This document shows positions 1-7,944 of a DNA stretch of 19,250 nt, piece after piece. Both the position numbers and the translations under genes were made by a program. The notes under the pieces are model-generated. The model saw only the letters and a program-made list of their open reading frames with translations, did no database searches and was not told the origin of the DNA. Position 1 is the stretch's first letter. Each line of letters starts with the position of its first letter. Source of the DNA: Chlorobiota bacterium (lineage in GTDB: Bacteria; Bacteroidota; Bacteroidia; Bacteroidales; JAADJA01); contig JAUVIX010000018.1 in NCBI GenBank assembly GCA_030592565.1, positions 1 through 19,250 on the forward strand, written 5' to 3'.

Positions 1-1
1 A

Positions 2-1087
2 ATAACAAAAGCAATTGTCAGAGCACTACTTGAAGTCGTGAAGTCTTATAATTTCCCAGGTATGGAAAAATATTGGGACATTATCGAAAAGAAATCTATG
101 CAGATCATCAATATTCTTATTATCGGCTATTGGATATTCTCTATAGCAGTTTCATTTGATGTAGCAAGGCCGATAATGGATTGGCTGATAGAGTTCAACG
201 ATCAAAAGAGGACAATAGGGACAATTACTATCTCAATCGGGCAATTATTAACATTTATTTTTATTCTGCTCATGATTTATGGATTTTCAGTATTTTTCAA
301 AACCATAGTTGAAGGAGAGTTATTAAGCAGAACCAAACTTTCACGTGGTGTATCGGCAGCAATATCGGTCACAATAAGATATTTTGTCATTACGCTGGGA
401 ATTATCTTTGCACTATCTGCTGCAGGTATTGAACTTGGCAAATTCAGCCTGATTGCGGGTGCTCTTGGTGTAGGTATAGGTTTCGGATTGCAAAATATTG
501 TCAGTAATTTTATATCAGGGTTAATATTGATTTATGAGAGGCCAATACAGGCAGGTGATACTATTGAAGTGGAGAATCTTATTGGAAAAGTAAAGAGTAT
601 TGGAGTCAGAGCAAGTAATGTGGTAACTTATGATGGTGCTGAAGTTGTTGTACCTAATGGAAATCTCATTTCCAATCAATTAATAAACTGGACTCTATCA
701 GACAATAAGCGAAGGGTTGAGATAAAAGTTGGAGTAGCATATGGTGCTGACCCTAATATCGTATTAAAGCTCCTTAAAGAAGTGGCAATACGCAATGAGG
801 ATATTATTAAAGACCCTGAACCAAGAGCGTTGTTTGATGAATTTGGCGATAGCTCTCTTAATTTCAGGTTACTATACTGGGTACCGTTTGAAAGTGGTGT
901 CGGAACAAAAAGTGACATTTCAATAGGAATATATAACATCTTTGCTGAAAACGACATACAGATACCATTCCCCCAGTTCGATTTGCATATGATTGAAAAG
1001 GAAAAGAGGGGTGATTCAAATACTGACTCCCAATTAACAGAAGAGGACAATATTCCAAAAAATAAAGATAAAGATACTATGGTATAA
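2..1087 (+). CDS. MscS-family mechanosensitive ion channel, 5' end cut by the window
   Basis: This is the C-terminal part of a small-conductance mechanosensitive channel (MscS family), an inner-membrane pore that opens under membrane tension to release solutes during osmotic downshift. The frame is open to the first base of the window with no stop, and reads as plausible protein before the GTG at 38, so I treat that GTG as internal and the gene as 5'-truncated; 361 codons are visible. Hydrophobic segments lie near 98-165, 225-300 and 345-420. The pore helix follows at about 450-540 (ALGVGIGFGLQ, then NIVSNFISG) and the family's RPIQAGDTIEV beta-domain entry at about 541-575. VVPNG at about 648-662 and the C-terminal alpha/beta domain complete the match. 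The polar tail after about 1000 (KEKRGDSNTDSQ...) is unconserved. It converges on the Smr gene with only 7 bp between stops. Confidence 0.93.
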   Translation: MTKAIVRALLEVVKSYNFPGMEKYWDIIEKKSMQIINILIIGYWIFSIAVSFDVARPIMDWLIEFNDQKRTIGTITISIGQLLTFIFILLMIYGFSVFFKTIVEGELLSRTKLSRGVSAAISVTIRYFVITLGIIFALSAAGIELGKFSLIAGALGVGIGFGLQNIVSNFISGLILIYERPIQAGDTIEVENLIGKVKSIGVRASNVVTYDGAEVVVPNGNLISNQLINWTLSDNKRRVEIKVGVAYGADPNIVLKLLKEVAIRNEDIIKDPEPRALFDEFGDSSLNFRLLYWVPFESGVGTKSDISIGIYNIFAENDIQIPFPQFDLHMIEKEKRGDSNTDSQLTEEDNIPKNKDKDTMV

Positions 1088-1094
1088 TTCTCTA

Positions 1095-2180
1095 TTATCT
1101 CACACTTCTAATAATCACATCAGTGGCTCCATAACCGAACTTCTGCATTGAAGCATCACGATATTCAACATTTTCATATTCTGCCAGTCTCTCTTTTATT
1201 GCAGATTTTAAAACTCCGGCTCCTACCCCGTGAATGAAGGCTACTTTAGTAAGTTTGTTTGCCATTGCACTTTCCAGACAACGAATGAAATAATCCATTT
1301 GGATATTTAACATTGCAGCATTGTCAAGATCAGAGGAATCCTCAACAAGCTCATTAATATGTAGGTCAACAACAGCTTCGTGCGGACTTGTTTTGTGTTT
1401 GTCAATAATATGCTCAGGTTCAACCTCTTTCGCTTCATTAACAACAAGGCCGGCATCATCATCCATATTAACAAATTCACTTTTAAAGAGTGAGTTCTGT
1501 GCTGATAAGGGCATAAGAGAAACGATTATTGCTTTACCTCCAATAATGGAAGAATCCTTATAACCGTTTTCATTATAAAATCTTGTGGGCTTAACCTTAA
1601 AATTTGAATTTCCCGGAGAAAGTACCTTTTCATCTTTATCCTTATGAAATAAAACCTGCACCACTCCTTTCGACCACTTTTCCAATTCCTCACGGTCAAT
1701 ACTATCCAGAACAACCATAGCTTCAGGGTTAACCGAGCCGTAATCCTGACCCGTAAAGCCTCCCTTGCCCTTCTCAATAAAAACGCTGTACAGAATATCA
1801 AATGATGTGTGATTAATAAGATACACATCTATCATTCCTGTAATAAGCCATTTTTGGTCGTGAGGCACAAATGCAAGATAAACTCCCTCATTCAGAACAC
1901 CTTTGGCCCGATCATTCAACAATGGAATATTTCTTTCATCACTTTCAAAACTCTGCACTGGTTCTGTTGGTACTTCAACCTGAAAATCCTCTTGAAACAG
2001 ACTCTTTGCCGATTCAATTGTAGCATCAAGATCAATTTTTAATAGTTCGCTTGTCATTGTCGGAATTTCAAATCCATCTTCTATTGCAACATTAACTAAT
2101 CCCGGACTAATTATTTTGCTAACTATTCCTCCGCCGCTTTCATTCAGGAATTTAACTCTGTCGCCTACTTTAAATTTCAT
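1095..2180 (-). CDS. DUF2027 and Smr domain protein
   Basis: A 361-residue cytosolic protein with the architecture typical of Bacteroidota DUF2027 proteins. The N-terminus (residues 1-50, MKFKVGDRVKFLN) resembles a small KOW/SH3-like beta barrel. A middle DUF2027 region spans roughly 95-235. An acidic linker (240-265) leads to a C-terminal Smr domain (about 268-360) with the VDLHI motif at 271-275 and the HGVGAGVLK loop at 317-325. Smr domains, first known from MutS2, are nucleic-acid nicking or binding modules, in some proteins linked to ribosome-collision rescue. Which role this one has cannot be read from the sequence. The ATG is preceded on the minus strand by a TAACTTTG box (2198-2205). 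It is divergent from the C1 peptidase and convergent with the MscS gene, so probably monocistronic. Confidence 0.9.
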   Translation of the reverse strand: MKFKVGDRVKFLNESGGGIVSKIISPGLVNVAIEDGFEIPTMTSELLKIDLDATIESAKSLFQEDFQVEVPTEPVQSFESDERNIPLLNDRAKGVLNEGVYLAFVPHDQKWLITGMIDVYLINHTSFDILYSVFIEKGKGGFTGQDYGSVNPEAMVVLDSIDREELEKWSKGVVQVLFHKDKDEKVLSPGNSNFKVKPTRFYNENGYKDSSIIGGKAIIVSLMPLSAQNSLFKSEFVNMDDDAGLVVNEAKEVEPEHIIDKHKTSPHEAVVDLHINELVEDSSDLDNAAMLNIQMDYFIRCLESAMANKLTKVAFIHGVGAGVLKSAIKERLAEYENVEYRDASMQKFGYGATDVIIRSVR

Positions 2181-2197
2181 AGTAAATAAATTTTTGG

Positions 2198-2205
2198 CAA
2201 AGTTA
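2198..2205 (-). promoter_or_regulatory. Bacteroidota-type -7 promoter box TAnnTTTG for the Smr gene
   Basis: On the minus strand this reads TAACTTTG, a full match to the Bacteroidota -7 consensus TAnnTTTG. It ends 17 bases before the ATG of the DUF2027/Smr gene. No convincing -33 TTTG box is visible at the usual distance. Confidence 0.55.
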
Positions 2206-2268
2206 TACTAAAACGCATAAAATTTGCGCATTTTATCTTCCTTCTCAACATCAGTTTACTTTTTTAAA

Positions 2269-2276
2269 TATATTTG
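2269..2276 (+). promoter_or_regulatory. Bacteroidota-type -7 promoter box TAnnTTTG for the C1 peptidase
   Basis: Reads TATATTTG, a full match to TAnnTTTG. It ends 23 bases before the chosen ATG of the C1 peptidase at 2300, which puts the expected transcript start a few bases before the TTG at 2291 and favours the ATG. Confidence 0.55.
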
Positions 2277-2299
2277 CACTCTATTCAAAATTGATAAAA

Positions 2300-3700
2300 A
2301 TGAAAAAAACAATTATTTTTACTTTTGGTATGGCAATCCTTTTTGTCTGGACAGTAAGTACAGCACAGGATAACGGGGGGATAAATCCTGACCTTTTGAA
2401 CAGTATGCGTTCAGATTTTAAAAAAGATTCCGGCTCACAAGCCATTATGAATGCCGTTTCATCCAACGATATTCAGAAGCTAGCCCTGAGCAGGGAAAAT
2501 CTGGGAGAAGGTGACACGTATTTCTCGTACAGAGTCAAAACCAACGGAATAACAAATCAAAAATCAACAGGAAGATGCTGGCTATTTACCGGAATGAATG
2601 TTATCCGGGCACAAGTTATAAACAAATACAGCCTTGATGAATTCAGCTTCTCGCACAATTACAATTTCTTTTACGACCAACTCGAAAAGGCAAACCTCTT
2701 TTATGAAGGGATTATTACAACAGCAGGTAAACCTTTAGATGACAAAAAGGTGGAATGGTTTTTCAAAAATCCCATTGGGGACGGCGGGCAATGGACAGGA
2801 GTAATTGACATTATAAATAAATATGGCCTCGTTCCATCGGATGTATTTCCTGAATCATATAATAGCGAGAATACCTCCAGAATGTCAAGGCTTATCAGGA
2901 CAAAACTAAAAAAGGATGCACTGGAAATGAGAAAAATGTATGCTGACGGAATTGGAGTTATCGCAATAAGAAAAATGAAAGAAAAAAAGCTGGCAGAAGT
3001 TTACAAAATTCTTGCAATAACTCTCGGCGAACCACCTACTGAATTTGAATGGAGATATAAAGACAAAGATGATAATGTTTCTGAACTTAAAAGTTATACC
3101 CCTCAATCGTTTTTCAAAGATTTTGTTGGAATAAATCTGGATGATTACGTTATGTTTATGAACGACCCAACAAGAGAATTTGGCAAACTTTACGAAATTG
3201 ATTATGATCGTCATGTTTATGAAGGCCATAACTGGAAGTATCTTAATCTCAAAACAGATAAGATTAAAGAGTTTGCAAAAAAGTCAATAATGGATGGGGA
3301 AGGTATGTATTTTTCGTGCGATGTTGGGAAACAGCTTGATAAGGACAATGGCACTCTTAACGTCAACAATTATAATTACAACGACCTTTTTAGAGTTGAT
3401 TTTGATATGGATAAGAAAGAGAGAATTGAAACCTTTTCAAGCGGCTCAACTCATGGTATGGCTCTTATGGCTGTTGACCTTGATAAAGACGGAAAACCTG
3501 TTAAATGGTTACTCGAAAACAGTTGGGGCAAGGATTCAGGGTTTGAAGGCAACCTGATTATGACTGACAAATGGTTTGATGAATATATGTTCAGGCTTGT
3601 TATTAACAAAAAATATCTTGATGATGAGATAATGAAACTATTTGAACAGGAGGCTATATTACTTCCACCCTGGGACCCTATGTTTGAACCTGATAATTAA
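2300..3700 (+). CDS. Secreted C1-family cysteine peptidase (bleomycin hydrolase/PepC-like aminopeptidase)
   Basis: A 466-residue papain-superfamily peptidase of the C1B type (bleomycin hydrolase, PepC), which typically acts as an aminopeptidase. From the ATG at 2300, Cys93 lies in QKSTGRCWLFTG with the oxyanion-hole Gln87. His385 lies in STHGMALMAVD and Asn407 in LLENSWGKDSG, so the full catalytic set is present. The start at 2300 (MKKTIIFTFGMAILF...TAQ) gives a clean signal peptide of about 22 residues; the TTG at 2291 adds only three residues. PepC and bleomycin hydrolase are usually cytosolic, while Bacteroidota carry exported versions such as this. No lipobox cysteine or T9SS tail is seen, so a periplasmic location is likely. 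It stands alone behind its own promoter box, divergent from the Smr gene. Confidence 0.92.
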   Translation: MKKTIIFTFGMAILFVWTVSTAQDNGGINPDLLNSMRSDFKKDSGSQAIMNAVSSNDIQKLALSRENLGEGDTYFSYRVKTNGITNQKSTGRCWLFTGMNVIRAQVINKYSLDEFSFSHNYNFFYDQLEKANLFYEGIITTAGKPLDDKKVEWFFKNPIGDGGQWTGVIDIINKYGLVPSDVFPESYNSENTSRMSRLIRTKLKKDALEMRKMYADGIGVIAIRKMKEKKLAEVYKILAITLGEPPTEFEWRYKDKDDNVSELKSYTPQSFFKDFVGINLDDYVMFMNDPTREFGKLYEIDYDRHVYEGHNWKYLNLKTDKIKEFAKKSIMDGEGMYFSCDVGKQLDKDNGTLNVNNYNYNDLFRVDFDMDKKERIETFSSGSTHGMALMAVDLDKDGKPVKWLLENSWGKDSGFEGNLIMTDKWFDEYMFRLVINKKYLDDEIMKLFEQEAILLPPWDPMFEPDN

Positions 3701-3833
3701 CATCTGAGAAGACTTAGCAGGTTTGATTCATTGAACATTTTATTACAAAATTATGTTAATATGAGTATATGTGTTTATTTACCTCTTTATCCCTAATCAA
3801 GCTTTATACACGGGTATCTAAAAATTGTGCAAA

Positions 3834-4559
3834 ATGAAAGAAAGAATTTATATTGAAACTATCGGGACAATATCGAAAAAAGAGACTTTAGCAAGTCTTG
3901 AAGATGAATTTTCAGACAAATACCTTGTTTTGGAAAATCTCCACCCTTTCCCGGGTTACTACCATAAAACTGTTCCTGATACAAAATCAATGAATCCTGA
4001 AAGTATTTTTATTATAACAAAACGAAACTACAGCGAGGAAAAAATATTCAGAGCTACAAACACTGTGAGAAAACAATTTAAGGATAATTTCCGAGCTGCT
4101 CCGGGTAAAGTTACCGTATTTAATATTGGCAAACCTTGTATCAGAATCAAACAATTAGGCGATTACAAAATGTTGCCACAATTATTAGAAGAATACAAAA
4201 AGCAGGGTATTGAATTTGTTAAACACAAAAAGGTACCACCCTACGAGGGTTTGATAAAAATAAAGAAATTCTTTTTATTGAATGATTCGGGCAAAGGCTA
4301 TTACCTTGACACAAGAGAACCAAATATGTGTTATTTTGAAATACCTCAACACATCAGATGGAGTGAATTTGAAAGGATAACGATAGACATAAAGCAAAAC
4401 ACAGATAATAATAAATTTGATGCTGCACTTGGAACATTATACAAGGGTGGTTCTCTTATTGATATTGTCAGAATATATGATGAACATATTGATAGCGATA
4501 AAATCGGAAAAATAAAGAAAAGATTCCTTGATGCTATAAAGAAAATCCAGGCTAAGTAG
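3834..4559 (+). CDS. Conserved-looking protein of unknown function (241 aa)
   Basis: I do not recognise this family. From the ATG at 3834 it encodes 241 residues with no signal peptide or membrane segment, so it is probably cytosolic. A TTG at 3825 would add three residues and is less likely. The protein is basic and lysine-rich. The first half alternates short strands and helices (KERIYIETIG; SIFIITKRNYSEEKI; VTVFNIGKPCIRIKQL), and the second half carries KIKKFFLLNDSGKGYYLD and a helical, lysine-rich C-terminus. No nucleotide-binding or metal motif stands out. Codon use and AT content resemble the neighbours, and the long intact frame supports a real gene. It lies 133 bp after the C1 peptidase and 185 bp before the YbdG-like channel, all on the plus strand. 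No function is assigned. Confidence 0.8.
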   Translation: MKERIYIETIGTISKKETLASLEDEFSDKYLVLENLHPFPGYYHKTVPDTKSMNPESIFIITKRNYSEEKIFRATNTVRKQFKDNFRAAPGKVTVFNIGKPCIRIKQLGDYKMLPQLLEEYKKQGIEFVKHKKVPPYEGLIKIKKFFLLNDSGKGYYLDTREPNMCYFEIPQHIRWSEFERITIDIKQNTDNNKFDAALGTLYKGGSLIDIVRIYDEHIDSDKIGKIKKRFLDAIKKIQAK

Positions 4560-4581
4560 AATCGGGCTCATTAGAATTTCT

Positions 4582-4622
4582 TTAGCTGAGGAATAAGCTA
4601 AGCAACAGATTGAAATATCTGT
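4582..4622. other. Two consecutive small inverted repeats after the unknown gene
   Basis: TTAGCT at 4582-4587 pairs with AGCTAA at 4596-4601, and ACAGAT at 4605-4610 pairs with ATCTGT at 4617-4622. Both are perfect 6-bp stems with loops of 8 and 6. They sit 23-63 bases after the stop of the 241-residue gene. Neither is followed directly by a T run, so they may be a weak terminator, an mRNA 3'-end structure, or chance. Confidence 0.3.
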
Positions 4623-4714
4623 GACATAGAGCAAAAGACACTTTTCGCTTTTGATATATTCAACTTGAGGCACATCCTTTATCAAAACATTTTCTATCAT
4701 TCCAAAAAGTGTAC

Positions 4715-4722
4715 TATCTTTG
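4715..4722 (+). promoter_or_regulatory. Bacteroidota-type -7 promoter box TAnnTTTG for the YbdG-like channel
   Basis: Reads TATCTTTG, a full match to TAnnTTTG, ending 22 bases before the ATG at 4745. The spacing is nearly identical to that of the C1 peptidase and beta-helix genes in this window. Confidence 0.55.
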
Positions 4723-4744
4723 AGAATTCAAATTTTCAAAGAAA

Positions 4745-6016
4745 ATGTTTAGTCAATTTAAAACAACCATAATCGATTGGTTTACCAACACAGGTATGAG
4801 CAGTGAAACTGCAATTATTATAACAGACGTTACATTCTACATTCTGCTAATTATTGTCAGTGGCATAACATACTATCTAACTAAAAAGGTTTTAATAAAA
4901 GTAATCCACAAATTAACTCTTAAATCAAAATCAAACTGGGATGATGTCTTAATTGACCAAATGGTATTCAACACCCTTGCTTACTTTGTCCCACTATACA
5001 TATTATACATTTTCACACCTGTAGTATTAGACGACTATCCTCTTTATGTTTCGGGCATCCGGTCATTGCTTTCTGCTTTAATGATTCTTGTCATTCTAAT
5101 GTCGGTCAATGCAACGTTAAATGCTTTTGCAATTATTTATCAGAGTTTTAAAATTGCCAAAACAAAACCAATTAAAGGGTATATTCAGATATTTAAAATC
5201 ATTATTTTTACAATAGGTACTATTCTAATACTTACGACCCTTTTTGGATTAAAAAACCCTGCAGGAATTATCGGAGGCCTCGGAGCCTTTAGTGCGATTC
5301 TTCTTTTAGTATTTAAAGACCCAATACTTGGTTTTGTAGGTGGAATTCAACTTTCGGCAAACAATATGTTATTGCCGGGTGACTGGATATCTATGCCAAA
5401 ATACAACGCGGACGGAACTGTTATCGACATAGCATTAACTACCGTAAAAGTACAAAACTGGGATAAAACCATTTCAACGATTCCCACCTATTCATTAATT
5501 ACAGATTCTTTTAAGAACTGGCGTGGAATGGAGGAATCTGGAGGTAGAAGAATTAAACGCTCTATCAACATTGATATGAAAAGTGTAAAATTCTACACTC
5601 CTGAGATGATTGAAAAATATAAAAATATCCAGGTATTGAAAAAATATGTTGTAACAACTGAAAATGTACTCGAAGAATACAACAAGAAAAACAATATCGA
5701 TAACTCGGTGATGGTCAATGGCAGGAGACAAACAAATCTTGGAATTTTCAGGGCTTATCTAAGGGAGTATCTTCACCATCATCCTCAAATACACGATCAA
5801 ATGACCTTCCTGATCCGTCACCTCACTCCGGGGGAAACAGGAATACCTATGGAAGTATATGTCTTTAGTAGAATTCAGGAATGGGATGAATATGAAAACC
5901 TTCAGGCTGATATATTCGATCATATTCTGGCTGTAGTTCCCGAATTCGATTTAAGCGTATTCCAATATCCTAATGGTGATGATTTTAAGGTATTGCTTGG
6001 GTATAAAGGACAATAG
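4745..6016 (+). CDS. ybdG: YbdG-type mechanosensitive channel
   Basis: A 423-residue inner-membrane channel of the MscS superfamily, closest to the YbdG/miniconductance subgroup (E. coli YbdG is of similar length). Hydrophobic segments lie at about residues 25-48, 76-95, 103-133 and 148-168. The pore helix is at about 172-198 (GGLGAFSAILLLVFKD). The subgroup signature follows: GDWISMPKYNADGTV (212-226), a TVKVQNWDKTISTIPTY stretch (233-249) and SFKNWRGMEESGGRRIKRS (255-273). The soluble C-terminal domain includes the insertion around 285-340 that sets YbdG apart from MscS. It gates under membrane tension and contributes to osmotic adaptation. It has its own promoter box and is followed by a REP-like repeat. 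The symbol reflects family resemblance; the ion-conduction role here is inferred. Confidence 0.92.
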   Translation: MFSQFKTTIIDWFTNTGMSSETAIIITDVTFYILLIIVSGITYYLTKKVLIKVIHKLTLKSKSNWDDVLIDQMVFNTLAYFVPLYILYIFTPVVLDDYPLYVSGIRSLLSALMILVILMSVNATLNAFAIIYQSFKIAKTKPIKGYIQIFKIIIFTIGTILILTTLFGLKNPAGIIGGLGAFSAILLLVFKDPILGFVGGIQLSANNMLLPGDWISMPKYNADGTVIDIALTTVKVQNWDKTISTIPTYSLITDSFKNWRGMEESGGRRIKRSINIDMKSVKFYTPEMIEKYKNIQVLKKYVVTTENVLEEYNKKNNIDNSVMVNGRRQTNLGIFRAYLREYLHHHPQIHDQMTFLIRHLTPGETGIPMEVYVFSRIQEWDEYENLQADIFDHILAVVPEFDLSVFQYPNGDDFKVLLGYKGQ

Positions 6017-6021
6017 TAACA

Positions 6022-6080
6022 AGCAGATTGTCACAGCATTCCATCTCACAAGGCCTACACTCCGATGCTTCGCAATGACG
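6022..6080. repeat. REP-like interspersed repeat with the TGCTTCGCAATGACG end
   Basis: The stretch just after the ybdG-like stop has an imperfect inverted layout: GTCA then AGCAT at 6030-6039, and ATGCT then TGAC at 6065-6079, with the palindrome AGGCCT (6051-6056) in the middle. The end TGCTTCGCAATGACG resembles the dispersed CGTCATTGCGA... intergenic repeats seen in many bacteria. That resemblance comes from memory, not a search. It is non-coding and richer in GC than its surroundings. Confidence 0.5.
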
Positions 6081-6161
6081 ATAGAAGACTGGTTGCGATT
6101 TTTCATATGAGGCAAATTATTCAGCTACTGAAATAACAATGTATATAATATTTAGTTAGCC

Positions 6162-7544
6162 TTAATAGAAAACCTGGGCCATACTACCAACACTCAGTTT
6201 TCCGTTTACAACCGGCTTATTTTCTAATTTAATAGTATAATAATATGTACCAATATCTAACTCATCTGTTTTTACCATAAGTCGAAATTCATGATCAGAG
6301 ACTCTGGTTCGCGACCTGATAATATCAATTGGGTTTCCATATTGATCAAAAAGCGAAACCTCTATCTTATCCCTCCTGGACACATTAATATTATAGACAA
6401 ATATTTCTGTTTTTCTATAATTCCTTATTGGCTCAACGAGTGCAAAAGGAGGATCAGCAGCATCAAGCGCATATTCATCATCAGCAATTACATTATTATA
6501 GTCAGAAAGATGAATGATTGTTCCATCCTTCCCAACAAAATATCCATTTACAGTATTTGCAAAACAGACATCGTAGAGTGTTTTATCAACAGGAGGCTCG
6601 AGAAACATAAAAGTCTCTCCCATATCAATAGTTTTTAATATTTTTGGCCGGCCGTCAATAATAGCAGTAAAATAACCAATATACCTGTCAAGAAAAAAAG
6701 ATGAATAGAAAAGTCCGCGCCCTGATGATGTCCTGTTGTTATTAATCAGGTCAAACGATCGTACACTGTAGTCGCTTGCAAAAACAAACCCAGCATTATC
6801 GTAGGAGCTCTTTATGAGATAAGCATCATGCTTAGTGACATAGTTAACAGTATTAATCTCAAGATTTTTAAACCAGTCATCATCTGAAATATCATATGGA
6901 GAGATATCAACAAATGTTTTACCCCCATCTATGGTTTTACAAACATATGGATGCTTGCCGGTCGCCCTGTTATATGAAAATCCTCCGATTATCCCACAAT
7001 TCTCGTCAATAAATGAAAGGCTGAGGAAATAAAACTCATCACAGGCATAATTATATTTGCACTCCGGTTTTACTATTTTATATGTCCAGGATTCACCAGC
7101 ATCTGAAGTTTTAAGCACAATACCTCCTCTCTGTGAATGCCCGACAACATAACCTATACTATCATTAACAAACTGAATATCACTAAAATCAGAATAAACA
7201 GGTAGTTCAATTTTTTTCCAGATTACACCTCCGTCAATTGTCTTGTAAAAAACATTCTCATCACCTGCAATAAAACCGATATCCTGATTAATAAAACAAA
7301 CAGTTTTTAAGTCAAACTCAATGTCAGTCACTATCAGGCTCCAGTCCTGTCCCCCATTTTCAGTCTTCAAAATTACTCCATCTTCACCAGCAACAAAACC
7401 AACATACTCATTTACAAAGCATACTGAATGTAAATCCTTTTTCGTTCCAGAATTTTGGATTTCAAACTGGCTGTAAACATCAATTGAAATCAATAAGGTA
7501 GCTATGACAGCTATTAAATAATATGGAATATTTCTTAACAGCAT
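6162..7544 (-). CDS. Secreted YCF48-like beta-propeller protein
   Basis: A 460-residue exported protein. I use the ATG at 7544 because it begins an evident signal peptide (MLLRNIPYYLIAVIATLLI...YSQ, about 26 residues); the GTG 51 bases upstream would bury it. The body is a chain of blades of the YCF48/BNR type, each with a strand reading like VCFVNEYVGFVAGEDG and an Asp-box-like turn: KTENGGQDW, KTIDGGVIW, KTSDAGESW, KTIDGGKTF, KTIDMGETF. The last blade ends GYFVGKDGTIIHLSD. The remaining 85 or so residues look like a beta-sandwich resembling a T9SS sorting domain (LFDQYGNPI, then DIGTYYYTIKLENKPVVNGKLSV). It carries eight unusual extra residues (GSMAQVFY) at the end. The ligand and role are unknown; surface or periplasmic location is likely. 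Confidence 0.85.
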   Translation of the reverse strand: MLLRNIPYYLIAVIATLLISIDVYSQFEIQNSGTKKDLHSVCFVNEYVGFVAGEDGVILKTENGGQDWSLIVTDIEFDLKTVCFINQDIGFIAGDENVFYKTIDGGVIWKKIELPVYSDFSDIQFVNDSIGYVVGHSQRGGIVLKTSDAGESWTYKIVKPECKYNYACDEFYFLSLSFIDENCGIIGGFSYNRATGKHPYVCKTIDGGKTFVDISPYDISDDDWFKNLEINTVNYVTKHDAYLIKSSYDNAGFVFASDYSVRSFDLINNNRTSSGRGLFYSSFFLDRYIGYFTAIIDGRPKILKTIDMGETFMFLEPPVDKTLYDVCFANTVNGYFVGKDGTIIHLSDYNNVIADDEYALDAADPPFALVEPIRNYRKTEIFVYNINVSRRDKIEVSLFDQYGNPIDIIRSRTRVSDHEFRLMVKTDELDIGTYYYTIKLENKPVVNGKLSVGSMAQVFY

Positions 7545-7944
7545 TATTTTGGTTTCAAAAAATTGACACAAATAATAATTCAACAATAGTACCACAACAC
7601 AGAAAAAGAAACCTCATACCCCAAATATCCAAAAAGCACTATTACCTTATCTCCAGACTTTTCTATTTACAAGCAATTCAGGCAAATGGATATTTCAGAC
7701 AACTTTCAAACAATAAGTAATTACCATTCACCAATTGTTTAATTACACTCAAATAAATTCCCATTATGGGAATATATTCCTCTTTTGGGCATTTATTCCA
7801 ATAACGGAACTACTTATCAACAAAATCGACAAGAAAATACCAGCAAAAAATAATTATTATTTTTTATTAGGAGTTTAGATTTTTTTGTGTAAATTTAGCA
7901 GTCATTTTCAGACAGAAACTTTTACATTTTAACTCAATGATTTA
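7545..7944. promoter_or_regulatory. Divergent intergenic region between the beta-propeller gene and yigZ
   Basis: This 400-bp AT-rich stretch separates two genes transcribed outwards, so it must hold both promoters. No perfect TAnnTTTG box appears on either strand; TAAATTTA at 7890-7897 is the nearest match for yigZ. The region contains the three 19-bp direct repeats and palindromes at 7754-7810, listed separately. Right after them, TTATCAACA (7814-7822) is a one-mismatch relative of a DnaA box. Short ATGs in 7523-7720 give only a shadow frame that overlaps the signal-peptide region of the other strand. I see no further gene or structured RNA here. Confidence 0.5.
7754..7810. repeat. Three 19-bp direct repeats with overlapping palindromes
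   Basis: Three units follow each other without gap: TAAATTCCCATTATGGGAA (7754-7772), TATATTCCTCTTTTGGGCA (7773-7791), TTTATTCCAATAACGGAAC (7792-7810). ATTCC recurs at exactly 19-bp steps (7757, 7776, 7795), and so does the GG(G) block (7768, 7787, 7806). The first unit holds a perfect 17-bp palindrome, arms ATTCCCAT and ATGGGAAT around one T (7757-7773). GGAATATATTCC (7769-7780) bridges units one and two. Spacing near two helical turns suits an array of sites for a DNA-binding protein. What binds is unknown. Confidence 0.6.

Noticed and set aside
676..1050. Minus-strand frame opposite the MscS gene
   Set aside because: It is a shadow of a strongly conserved coding region and its translation resembles no protein.
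4437..4700. Minus-strand 87-codon frame over the end of the unknown gene
   Set aside because: It overlaps the coding strand and the hairpin region, has no recognisable features and no promoter box.
7545..7595. Earlier GTG start for the propeller gene
   Set aside because: It would put 17 residues before an evident signal peptide that starts at the ATG at 7544.
7523..7720. Plus-strand 65-codon frame in the divergent region
   Set aside because: It overlaps the signal-peptide codons of the opposite gene and has low-complexity composition.
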